Virus record (IMG/VR): IMGVR_UViG_3300046170_000133
Coordinates: 1 to 62,035 of that record
DNA from: a virus
Length of the DNA: 62,035 nt
Direction: 5' to 3' (one strand)
The position numbers were made by a program, and so were the translations under genes. Positions 52,097 through 58,778 of the stretch are shown here, in pieces. Each line of letters begins with the position of its first letter. The first letter of the stretch is position 1. The notes below the pieces were generated by a model, which did not search any database, was not told the DNA's origin, and saw only the letters and a list, made by a program, of their open reading frames with translations.

Positions 52097-52852
52097 GAAG
52101 TGTTTTCTATCTGCATCTGTGCCAAAGTGAAAGATAGCTTTCAATAATCTAGCAACACCACCAGAGTAAGATACTTTTCTAGTACCATTCAAAAGATAAG
52201 TTTCTTTACAAAGATTAAAGACAGATACGTTTCCTTCTTTCCATCTGCATAACATTTGCTTGTGTGCTTCTTTACTTCCTTTCTGGAATCCACCCACAAC
52301 ATTCCTTTCAACAACAAGATTGCCTTTGATGTTGCTCCCAAGTAAACCTATTTCATGGTAGGTATAAGTAGAAGCAAATCTATAATCAACCTTCTCAATG
52401 ACCTCTTCTTTTTCCTTGGTCTCTTGAATGTTGTTAATAACCACAGTCTTCTTCTCTATTACTGGAGTCTCTTCTGGATTATCTAAGCCATGCACAAGGT
52501 TAGCTTCTGCATCTTTCATTGCTCTAGACAGAGCAGTTTCCCTTTCTGAGTTAGGAGTCCAAGGTACTTCTTTTACTATCTGAGTCTTACCATTTGGTAA
52601 CTCAAAATAAGAAACCATCTTGTGTTTCAATTGACCCGCCCAAATTTTCCAACCATTTTGTTTGGTCAGTTCTTGACCAGTAAATGTCTTGAGTTCGTTA
52701 GTAGCAAGGTTGCCTAGAATAACTACCTCGCTTTTTCCGAAGTCTTCAAACTGCTCTTCTTTAACATTAAGCACTTTGTAAACTCCACCTCTCCCTTGGG
52801 AGTCTGCTTCTTTTCTTCTTTGGAGAAGCGAACCACTTTTGTATAGTTTCAT
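52088..52852 (-). CDS. 254-aa early protein, function unknown
   Basis: Starts MKLYKSGSLLQRRKEADSQG. The centre is Glu/Lys-rich (IEKKTVVINNIQETKEKEEV) and the end is rich in Gly, Arg and aromatics (NGTRKVSYSGGVARLLKAIF). No Shine-Dalgarno sequence is visible upstream. It lies just ahead of the RecB-like gene and may belong to the recombination set, but no family is recognised. Confidence 0.5.
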   Translation of the reverse strand: MKLYKSGSLLQRRKEADSQGRGGVYKVLNVKEEQFEDFGKSEVVILGNLATNELKTFTGQELTKQNGWKIWAGQLKHKMVSYFELPNGKTQIVKEVPWTPNSERETALSRAMKDAEANLVHGLDNPEETPVIEKKTVVINNIQETKEKEEVIEKVDYRFASTYTYHEIGLLGSNIKGNLVVERNVVGGFQKGSKEAHKQMLCRWKEGNVSVFNLCKETYLLNGTRKVSYSGGVARLLKAIFHFGTDADRKHFNW

Positions 52853-52876
52853 ATGTTAAGTTTTAGTTAAAATTTA

Positions 52877-53125
52877 TTACTCAGTTCTCCAGATGCCAAC
52901 ACCATCCTCTAACTTCACAACCTTAAACTGAGTATCCAATCTCCTAGATTTGAAGCGAGTGATAGCATTCCTTATTATCTTGATCTCTTTGTCTATCTTT
53001 TTCTTAGGCAAATCAACCCCAATAAAATCTCCAATAACCATCTCTTCCAAAGGCAAATCATATTTGATAGGCTTACCTCTGACAGGCTTTGGTATTGGAA
53101 CATCCTTCTGAATTTTGTAATCCAT
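52877..53125 (-). CDS. 82-aa early protein, possible regulator
   Basis: First gene of the leftward early operon (DYKIQKDVPIPKPVRGKPIK, then LEEMVIGDFIGVDLPKKKID). The C-terminal half (IRNAITRFKSRRLDTQFKVV) could be a small nucleic-acid-binding unit. This type of short protein with a KPxRGKPxKY start is frequent in phages; the role is unknown. Confidence 0.5.
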   Translation of the reverse strand: MDYKIQKDVPIPKPVRGKPIKYDLPLEEMVIGDFIGVDLPKKKIDKEIKIIRNAITRFKSRRLDTQFKVVKLEDGVGIWRTE

Positions 53126-53224
53126 GATGTCATCATATCACAAGAATCTAAAATCGGGACACTAATATGTAAAAAAAGTGTAAATAAAGTGTGTTGCCTA
53201 TGTGCAGTCAATCTGATACCATCA
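53126..53224. promoter_or_regulatory. Divergent early promoter region
   Basis: A 99-base gap between divergent early genes. On the minus strand TTGACT (53199-53204) is followed after 17 bases by TTTATT, a modest sigma70-like pair driving the recombination operon. On the plus strand no good pair was found. Confidence 0.35.
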
Positions 53225-53486
53225 ATGACCATGGAGATTGATAAGGTAATTTACAAAAGAGTTATTGAACAAGCAGTAAGAGACCTCGCTTCCAAAGACC
53301 CCAAGAAACAAGATCAAGCAAGAGACTATTTTAGATCAGATGATTTTAGAAATCTGTCTGTAGAAGTAGGCTTTCGATTTTTATTTGGTTAAAGAAGCAA
53401 TCGAACTCCTGCTAGATTATCCTCTGGTATCTCGTAAGAAGATGGCTAATGAAATGAATAAGGTCATCAAAGAATTCTTACAGTAG
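53225..53486 (+). CDS. Small early protein, frameshifted
   Basis: The first frame encodes MTMEIDKVIYKRVIEQAVRD and continues to a stop at 53390-53392. If one base near 53371-53375 is removed, the protein runs on as GFDFYLVKEAIELLLDYPLV and ends at 53486, giving about 86 aa. The joined product is evenly helical and ends with KMANEMNKVIKEFLQ. A +1 insertion agrees with the other breaks in this contig. Function unknown; it precedes the primase-helicase. Confidence 0.5.
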
Positions 53487-53500
53487 GTACTAGATGGTAG

Positions 53501-53554
53501 TTAGTAAGTATATATTTTAGTAAGTATATAGTTAGTAAGTACATAGTAAGTTTA
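53501..53554 (+). repeat. Short direct repeats (iteron-like) before the primase-helicase
   Basis: TTAGTAAGTATATA occurs at 53501-53514 and 53517-53530, TTAGTAAGTACATA at 53532-53545, and ATAGTAAGTTTA at 53543-53554. The spacing is 16, 15 and 11 bases. The array ends 17 bases before the primase-helicase ATG. It could be an operator for an early regulator or a replication iteron set. Confidence 0.7.
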
Positions 53555-53571
53555 AACATACATGGAGAAAA

Positions 53572-55344
53572 ATGCAAAGTAAAGAAATCAGACACCACAT
53601 TGACAACCATCCGAAGACCTCTTCGTTGGCACTAGGTCAGTACAAAATCAAGTGTCCAAGTTGTTCAGACCAAAGGCGAAAGAACAAGAATGACACCCCA
53701 TTAAGCGTAAAGATAGAAGCAGATAAAATTATTTATCATTGCTTCCATTGTGAATTGAAAGGAATAATATCTAGAACACAAGGAGAGAGACCCATGAAGA
53801 TAGTACCTACAAAAGAATCAAAACAAAAACCTATAAAAGTAGCAGAAGAAAACTCAGACAAAGCTATCGAATGGCTAGCAGGCAGAGGTATATCATGGGA
53901 GGTTGCAGAAAAACATGGCGTTGTCGCCAAGGTGAACAAGAAACATTTACCAGTCATAGGTTTTACCTTCGCCTCAGAGAATGGCTCTGATTACGAAGCA
54001 GTCAAATGGCGTAGTGCCAATGGTAAGAAAGATTTCTGGTGGGATAATAATGCTAGCAAACTGTGGGGTAATTATCTTGAAGATGAAAAGAAAGAAACGA
54101 TTGAGGATACTGTTGTAATTACTGAAGGAGAGATGGATGCTTTGGCTATAGCTGAAGCCTTTAAAGATTACAACATCAGAGTTTATAGCGTTCCGAATGG
54201 CAGTCCGAATAAGATTTCAGAAGGAAAGGTAGACCCATCTGAGGATGGTAGATTCAAGTATGTTTGGAATGATAGGGAAAAGTTAGATGGTTTCAATAAG
54301 ATTATACTGGCAAGTGATTGTGATGAAGCGGGAGATTGTTTAGTCCATGAACTAAGCAGAAGACTAGGGAAAGAGAAATGCTATCGAGTAGATTATAAAG
54401 GTTACAAAGATGCTAACGAACTCTTACTCAATACTAACGCGATAGAAGTAAGGAAACAAATACTCAATGCTCAACCAATTCCTTTGCATGGATTGAATAG
54501 CATTGATCATTATCAAGACGAATGGCAATCTCTTTATGAGCAAGGAGAACCTAGCGGAATATCTACTGGAATTAAATCTCTTGATGACATTGTTACTTTG
54601 CAGACTGGTCAACTCTATGTGCTGACTGGGTATGCAGGTCATGGTAAGTCTGCTTTCTTAGATCAATTGGTAGTGAATGCGGGTAAGATGTATGGATGGA
54701 AAACTTGCTTTGCTTCTTTTGAGAAACCGCCAACCCTTCACGCAATACAACTTGCACAAATATTAACTGGTAAGAGTTTCTACAAACCACAATATGTGGG
54801 GTCGGAAAGGATGTCGCAACACGAGAAGGATGATGCCCAAGCATGGATTACTGAACACATTTTATTTCAAGACTATATGGATGGTGGTTTGCCTACGATC
54901 TCTGCGGTCTTAGAGAAGGCGAAGCACTCTATCCAGAGGAATGGCACAAGGATTGTTTGTATTGACCCCTTCAACTTTATCCATGCAGAGAAGACGTATG
55001 CCCTTGAAACCGATATGGTTAGTGAGATGCTAACCAAGGTTCAACTCTTTGCCAAGCAACACGATGTCTTAGTTATCTTTGTAGCACATCCAAGTAAACC
55101 TATGGACAAGTCAGGTAAAGTCGTACCGAATCTACTTGACGTTGCTAAATCTATGGCATGGTCAACTAAACCAGACGTAGGTTTGACTGTCCATCGAGGG
55201 GATGATGGGGTAGAAATTCATTGCACTAAAGCAAGATGGTATTGGAATGCACAACTAGGTCGTGTTATGCTGAATTATAATCCGAGTAATGGTAGGTATG
55301 AGGAGCATACGAAAAAAGAAGATGACTTCAATTGGGAGTTTTGA
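53572..55344 (+). CDS. Bifunctional DNA primase-helicase (T7 gp4-like)
   Basis: A 590-aa protein. An N-terminal zinc site has CPSC (28-31) and CFHC (about 57-60). A TOPRIM primase core follows with ITEGEMDALAIAEA (about 182) and ILASDCDEAGD (about 246). The C-terminal DnaB-type helicase has Walker A GYAGHGKSAFL (about 352) and the later IVCIDPFNFI Walker B. It primes and unwinds DNA at the phage fork. No DNA polymerase gene was found, so a host polymerase is presumably used. GGAG precedes the start. Confidence 0.92.
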   Translation: MQSKEIRHHIDNHPKTSSLALGQYKIKCPSCSDQRRKNKNDTPLSVKIEADKIIYHCFHCELKGIISRTQGERPMKIVPTKESKQKPIKVAEENSDKAIEWLAGRGISWEVAEKHGVVAKVNKKHLPVIGFTFASENGSDYEAVKWRSANGKKDFWWDNNASKLWGNYLEDEKKETIEDTVVITEGEMDALAIAEAFKDYNIRVYSVPNGSPNKISEGKVDPSEDGRFKYVWNDREKLDGFNKIILASDCDEAGDCLVHELSRRLGKEKCYRVDYKGYKDANELLLNTNAIEVRKQILNAQPIPLHGLNSIDHYQDEWQSLYEQGEPSGISTGIKSLDDIVTLQTGQLYVLTGYAGHGKSAFLDQLVVNAGKMYGWKTCFASFEKPPTLHAIQLAQILTGKSFYKPQYVGSERMSQHEKDDAQAWITEHILFQDYMDGGLPTISAVLEKAKHSIQRNGTRIVCIDPFNFIHAEKTYALETDMVSEMLTKVQLFAKQHDVLVIFVAHPSKPMDKSGKVVPNLLDVAKSMAWSTKPDVGLTVHRGDDGVEIHCTKARWYWNAQLGRVMLNYNPSNGRYEEHTKKEDDFNWEF

Positions 55345-55843
55345 TGGTGTCACATTTGTAAATGACATTGGGAATCCTTATCTCCACGAAAGGCAAGACG
55401 TACATATAAGAAACGTAGACAATTCTAAGGTTGGCAGAGCAATAGTCTTTGACCAACACATCATTGATAAACTCTATACCAAAGATAAGCTTGACGAAAA
55501 GCAACATAATGTTTGTGATAAATACTTATCAGTCATAGCTCGAAGCGGTGCTTTCGCCAAAGCTCCCAGCTCCATGGAGAAAATATTTGACCAGTCACAG
55601 GTTTCTGCTGATGGTTCTCGTGCCTGCATTTTATCGCAAGTTCATCGAATAATTATTAGGGAATGTGGAAGGGATTCAGAGAAGGTGTTCTGGAAAGTTA
55701 TGACTGTCAATCCTAAAGAGATTGATCAGCCACAACTTGATTCGGTAGTAGCTTGTGCGAATGCCTTGCTACAGTATTGGTATGTTAATCAGCAGAGTCC
55801 GATTTCTTTATTTCAGAAAGCTTTTGTAGACCACTCTCAGTAG
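55322..55843 (+). CDS. Early protein downstream of primase-helicase, function unknown
   Basis: A 173-aa protein beginning inside the last codons of the helicase. The C-terminal half is helical (DKYLSVIARSGAFAKAPSSM, VFWKVMTVNPKEIDQPQLDS) and weakly recalls the DUF6456-type helical domain of alphaproteobacteria and their phages. The 3' end overlaps the convergent ribbon-helix-helix gene by 59 bases. It carries a copy of the dispersed motif (55579-55604). Confidence 0.5.
   Translation: MTSIGSFDGVTFVNDIGNPYLHERQDVHIRNVDNSKVGRAIVFDQHIIDKLYTKDKLDEKQHNVCDKYLSVIARSGAFAKAPSSMEKIFDQSQVSADGSRACILSQVHRIIIRECGRDSEKVFWKVMTVNPKEIDQPQLDSVVACANALLQYWYVNQQSPISLFQKAFVDHSQ
55579..55604 (-). repeat. Dispersed motif copy in an early gene
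   Basis: Plus-strand reading GAAAATATTTGACCAGTCAC followed by AGGTTT. Its reverse complement is AAACCTGTGACTGGT then CAAATATTTTC, the long form of the motif with one extra C between core and arm. It lies in coding sequence. Confidence 0.6.
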
Positions 55844-56123
55844 GTTCGTCATAGTCATGGTTCTCAAATTCTTCTTTGGTCATACCCATCTCTATTGATC
55901 TACCTTGATTGCCCGCAAAGTAATCTTCGTTGTCTGATGTTATCGCTTGATACTTGTCAGGCTGTTCTACAATAGGTTCGCTTTTTATTTCGTGAAGGTT
56001 TGCATACTGATGTATCATTTGTATTAATTGTTTATTTAAAGAGCGACCTTCTTTCTTAGCTATGGCATGTGCCATTTCATAAGTCTCTTGATCACATCTT
56101 ACATAAAGATTTTTCTCTGTCAT
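55785..56123 (-). CDS. Ribbon-helix-helix (Arc/CopG-type) DNA-binding protein
   Basis: A 112-aa protein. The N-terminal 40 residues (EKNLYVRCDQETYEMAHAIA, KKEGRSLNKQLIQMIHQYA) form an Arc-type strand-helix-helix. The remainder is acidic and probably disordered. RHH dimers bind short palindromic operators, so this is a candidate reader of the dispersed two-armed motif or of the repeats at 53501; that link is speculation. Confidence 0.68.
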   Translation of the reverse strand: MTEKNLYVRCDQETYEMAHAIAKKEGRSLNKQLIQMIHQYANLHEIKSEPIVEQPDKYQAITSDNEDYFAGNQGRSIEMGMTKEEFENHDYDEPTESGLQKLSEIKKSDSAD

Positions 56124-56137
56124 ATATTGTCTCCAAT

Positions 56138-56470
56138 TTAATTTGTTAAGTGAATTTTAGGTTTGAGAAACTCGTCATCGTCTTGCAAATCTAATGCTTC
56201 AGCATCGCCTACTTCAGCCATAGCAATAGTTTCTTTGCCAATCGCATAGTAATTATTTTCAAGCAGAGACTCGGATGCTAACTTTAAAAAGTCTTCGTTG
56301 TTCTGTAGTAGCGGGTCTTTCCTTACCACATACATAGCCAGAATGAAGGCACTCTCGTGATCAGCAACTGTCCAAACCTTATGCACCCAACGACCCACAC
56401 TTTTCTGAGAAGACTTTACCTTTGGTTCAGGTATGTCTAATTCAAAAGTGTGATGGATAACTGCGTACAT
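56138..56470 (-). CDS. 110-aa early protein, function unknown
   Basis: Begins MYAVIHHTFELDIPEPKVKS, with a helical centre (ESAFILAMYVVRKDPLLQNN) and an acidic end. A perfect TATAAT lies six bases before the ATG with no ribosome binding site, suggesting a leaderless message. No family is recognised. Confidence 0.5.
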   Translation of the reverse strand: MYAVIHHTFELDIPEPKVKSSQKSVGRWVHKVWTVADHESAFILAMYVVRKDPLLQNNEDFLKLASESLLENNYYAIGKETIAMAEVGDAEALDLQDDDEFLKPKIHLTN

Positions 56471-56476
56471 CTAAAC

Positions 56477-56482
56477 ATTATA
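56477..56482 (-). promoter_or_regulatory. Perfect -10 box giving a possible leaderless transcript
   Basis: TATAAT on the minus strand (56482 to 56477), followed by GTTTAG and then the ATG at 56470. Normal spacing would place transcription start at or next to the A of the ATG. The -35 region is poor (CTTTCA at 17 bases). Confidence 0.5.
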
Positions 56483-56567
56483 GCATCTTGAAGGTATTAT
56501 GAAAGCTTTAGGCGGGCATCAACTTAAACCAATCGAAACGTCTAGGCACAAGTCAATGCCCTAAAAA

Positions 56568-56603
56568 AAGAGGAAGGCATGACTAAATAATCGCCTTCCT
56601 CTT
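56568..56603 (-). terminator. 11-bp hairpin with A/T run, terminator
   Basis: AAGAGGAAGGC (56568-56578) pairs with GCCTTCCTCTT (56593-56603). On the minus strand the stem is followed by TTTTTTT (the A tract at 56563-56569 overlaps the stem base). On the plus strand it is followed by AATCTTTTAAC, so it could act both ways. Confidence 0.75.
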
Positions 56604-56673
56604 AATCTTTTAACTAAAACTCTATGACATGGAGGTCATTGAAGTAATACAAACATTGTACTTTATTCACAAG

Positions 56674-56713
56674 TTATCCACAACTATAAATTTCTATCAA
56701 CAGGATATCCACA
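56674..56713 (+). promoter_or_regulatory. DnaA boxes
   Basis: TTATCCACA at 56674-56682 is an exact consensus DnaA box; ATATCCACA at 56705-56713 differs by one base. They are in the same orientation, 31 bases apart, about three helical turns. Host DnaA recruitment to a phage origin is a plausible reading. Confidence 0.5.
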
Positions 56714-56716
56714 GGC

Positions 56717-56741
56717 AAACCTGTAACCAGTAAATATTTTT
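56717..56741 (+). repeat. Dispersed motif copy beside the DnaA boxes
   Basis: CTGTAACCAGTAAATATTTT preceded by AAAC and followed by T. Against the copy at 47360, the central ACTGGT is replaced by its reverse complement ACCAGT while both flanks are kept. Confidence 0.7.
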
Positions 56742-56825
56742 GTAACCTATCACCAACCAGTCACCACGCATGTGTAATTGGAATACGCATCAAAAGGAAA
56801 AGTTCATGGTCTGTGACTCGCATAG

Positions 56826-56850
56826 AATATATAACCAGTAAATATTTTAT
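56826..56850 (+). repeat. Dispersed motif copy in the intergenic hub
   Basis: ATAACCAGTAAATATTTTAT at 56831-56850, with AATAT before it. It has the core with the right-hand AT arm conserved, 110 bases from the copy at 56717. Confidence 0.65.
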
Positions 56851-56901
56851 TTTACTAGCCACTTTTTTCACAAGCAGATGCAAAAAATTTAGACCAAAAA
56901 A

Positions 56902-56941
56902 AAAGCGAAAGCCTAACCATTTCTGGATAGACCTTCGCTTT
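56902..56941 (-). terminator. Intrinsic terminator of the VWA operon
   Basis: AAAGCGAA (56902-56909) pairs with TTCGCTTT (56934-56941). On the minus strand the stem is followed by a run of nine T (56904-56896). It lies 17 bases beyond the stop of the last gene of the leftward operon. Confidence 0.8.
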
Positions 56942-56958
56942 AATTTTATCTAAGTGAA

Positions 56959-57195
56959 CTAATAGTCGTGTGTATCTTCTGCCCAAGACTCATACATATC
57001 TTCTTCATACATATCGTATTTAGGATTAGTAAAAATCTCAGGTCGATAACTAGCTTTGACTTTATTAACACATTTCTCACAGACTGTTCCACAAGAAATA
57101 CCTTTTGCATCAACCAACTCATAAACGTCATTGCCTACATGATATAAGCTTCCGCATTCTAAGATTGGTTCATCTGTATCTGGATAATACTTCAT
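56959..57195 (-). CDS. 78-aa Cys-containing acidic protein
   Basis: Contains ISCGTVCEKCVNK, a CxxxCxxC cluster, with another Cys in ILECGSLYHVGND; a small zinc-binding unit is likely. The C-terminus is very acidic (YDMYEEDMYESWAEDTHDY). It is the last gene of the MoxR/VWA operon. Function unknown. Confidence 0.55.
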   Translation of the reverse strand: MKYYPDTDEPILECGSLYHVGNDVYELVDAKGISCGTVCEKCVNKVKASYRPEIFTNPKYDMYEEDMYESWAEDTHDY

Positions 57196-57305
57196 ACTTT
57201 TCTCCTATTTATTATGAATTTATTAAAATTTGACCTCCATACGTGGCTTCTAAGGGCAAAACTAAGAGGGGTTGAGGGGTAAGTAACCCCCCAAATAGAC
57301 CCCTC

Positions 57306-58778
57306 TCAGAATTGTCTGGGTAATATATCCATGTAAACAACCTTGCCGAATGGCAAGTCCTCAGAGTATGAAGACTGTTCTGAACATATCCACAAGACTG
57401 GAACGTCAGGCTCAACCTCTGGGTCAACCTCTCCATAACCATCAGTAAAGACAATGATTGCATCATAGTCATCATTGTCCTCTAGCTTTTGATGAAAAGC
57501 ATTGAATGGCGGAGTGAACTCTGTGCCACCAGTACCCGCACTAGGAAACTCATCCTTGTCAGGAAGAGAATCGCCCTGAGTAGTATCCCAAGTCTCCCAG
57601 TATTCGCCATTAGCATTTCGTAAAGCAATGCTAGCGAATCTGTTGACCGCAAGAACTTCTACCTGATACTGCTCGAACAAGTCCATAGCATTAGTGACGT
57701 AGTCATCTCGCTCATGTTCAGTAGACCCCGAAACATCAACCATCATTGCTATCTTTTTGATAGAAGGCTCGCTCTTCTTAGAAGGAAGATTGATACCTCT
57801 GTGTTGGTGTCTGCGATTGAGTCGAGACCATGAGTTAGAATCAGACTTAGTCGTTGAAAGAAAGTCTGCCATTTCATCTTCCCAACTCACAGAGACTTGA
57901 GTTATCTCAGCTTCTCTGCCACCGAGATAGTCAACACCGCCACTATGACCGATACCTTTTTCGAGTTTCTGAGCAACCATGACTTGAGCATCTAGAACAG
58001 TCATCTGTTCTTTAATCTCATCATCACTTAATGCTTGCCCATCCTCATCAGTAGCGGGAAGAATCGCACCCGCAAAAGAAGGCAACTCATTCAAGTCAAC
58101 TTCTCCGCTAGCACTTTTACCACCAGTCCCATCTTTTGGATTTTCTCTTTGGTCTCCTTCCTCATCGGATTGAGACCCGCCAGAAAACTCCTGACCAGTA
58201 ATATTTTCTTCTGCGTTTTGGTTCTGATCCTCAGATTGCTGACCGCCACCCTGACTGTCTTGATCTTCTTGTTCGTCTGAATCTTCCGAGTCAGAGTCTT
58301 GATCAATCAAGTCATTCAAAGCTTCGTCATCACTCATCAAAGTAGAATAGATTTTCTCGGCTGAATCTCTACCATACTTTTGAACATCAATCAGTCCGCC
58401 TTCTGGTAAAGGCTGACGTAATACATCATAGATATAATTGTTGATTGCATAATCACAAGCAATATTCCAAAGGTTAGCATTACGTCTACCCATCCTAAGA
58501 TGATGACCCCAAACAACGTGCAAAGTTTCGTGAATGATAACCGCAGTTATCTCTTCCATAGGTAGAGATAAAACAAAGTTAGCATTGAACTTGATGACCT
58601 TGCCATCGGTAGCCATGGTGTCAAACGAATTGTCTTCGATCAACTCCAACTGCAAGAGCATGCCCGCCATCCCAACTGAAGACTCAATCAGTCTGGCTTT
58701 TGCTTTTTGCATGATGTCCATCGCTGTGTATTTCGGATTGTGATAAATCTGATCACTTAAAGTATTGTAACTAGACAT
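57306..58778 (-). CDS. Metallopeptidase-like plus VWA-domain protein (DUF2201 type)
   Basis: A 490-aa protein. The N-terminal third has IIHETLHVVWGHH, an HExxH zinc-site motif. An acidic, Gln/Ser/Asp-rich linker (about residues 150-235) follows. The C-terminal VWA domain has an intact MIDAS: DVSGST, GGTEF and FTDGYG. The start at 58778 is set by GGAGGT seven bases upstream. Such proteins are co-encoded with MoxR/CobS-like ATPases, here the gene at 953-2029, and act as adaptors or activated partners. It overlaps the 316-aa gene by eight bases. A motif copy lies in the linker region. Confidence 0.85.
   Translation of the reverse strand: MSSYNTLSDQIYHNPKYTAMDIMQKAKARLIESSVGMAGMLLQLELIEDNSFDTMATDGKVIKFNANFVLSLPMEEITAVIIHETLHVVWGHHLRMGRRNANLWNIACDYAINNYIYDVLRQPLPEGGLIDVQKYGRDSAEKIYSTLMSDDEALNDLIDQDSDSEDSDEQEDQDSQGGGQQSEDQNQNAEENITGQEFSGGSQSDEEGDQRENPKDGTGGKSASGEVDLNELPSFAGAILPATDEDGQALSDDEIKEQMTVLDAQVMVAQKLEKGIGHSGGVDYLGGREAEITQVSVSWEDEMADFLSTTKSDSNSWSRLNRRHQHRGINLPSKKSEPSIKKIAMMVDVSGSTEHERDDYVTNAMDLFEQYQVEVLAVNRFASIALRNANGEYWETWDTTQGDSLPDKDEFPSAGTGGTEFTPPFNAFHQKLEDNDDYDAIIVFTDGYGEVDPEVEPDVPVLWICSEQSSYSEDLPFGKVVYMDILPRQF
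58191..58210 (+). repeat. Dispersed motif copy inside the VWA gene
   Basis: CTGACCAGTAATATTTTCTT within the acidic linker coding sequence (antisense). Core and right arm are conserved, with one A missing from the arm. Confidence 0.5.

Larger units (their letters stand above)
56471..56958. other. Intergenic hub: DnaA boxes, terminators, two dispersed motifs; candidate origin
   Basis: No gene is supported in these 488 bases. They contain a GC-rich hairpin (56568-56603), a perfect DnaA box TTATCCACA (56674-56682), a near match ATATCCACA (56705-56713), two dispersed motif copies (56717, 56826) and a terminator (56902-56941). Both DnaA-like boxes lie close to the motif copies. This combination fits a replication origin or a regulatory switch between the minus-strand operons. 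Confidence 0.5.

Noticed and set aside
53501-53554. CRISPR-like array
   Set aside because: Repeat units are 12-14 bases with almost no spacers and no cas genes nearby; iterons or operators fit better.
56629-56733. 34-aa ORF starting ATGGAGGTC in the intergenic hub
   Set aside because: It runs through the DnaA boxes and a dispersed motif, has no homology I recognise and no separate ribosome binding site.
47360-56850. Dispersed motif as promoter of a phage-encoded single-subunit RNA polymerase
   Set aside because: No RNA polymerase gene was seen, the motif occurs in both orientations within single-direction operons, and several copies are symmetrical; a regulator-binding site is the simpler reading.
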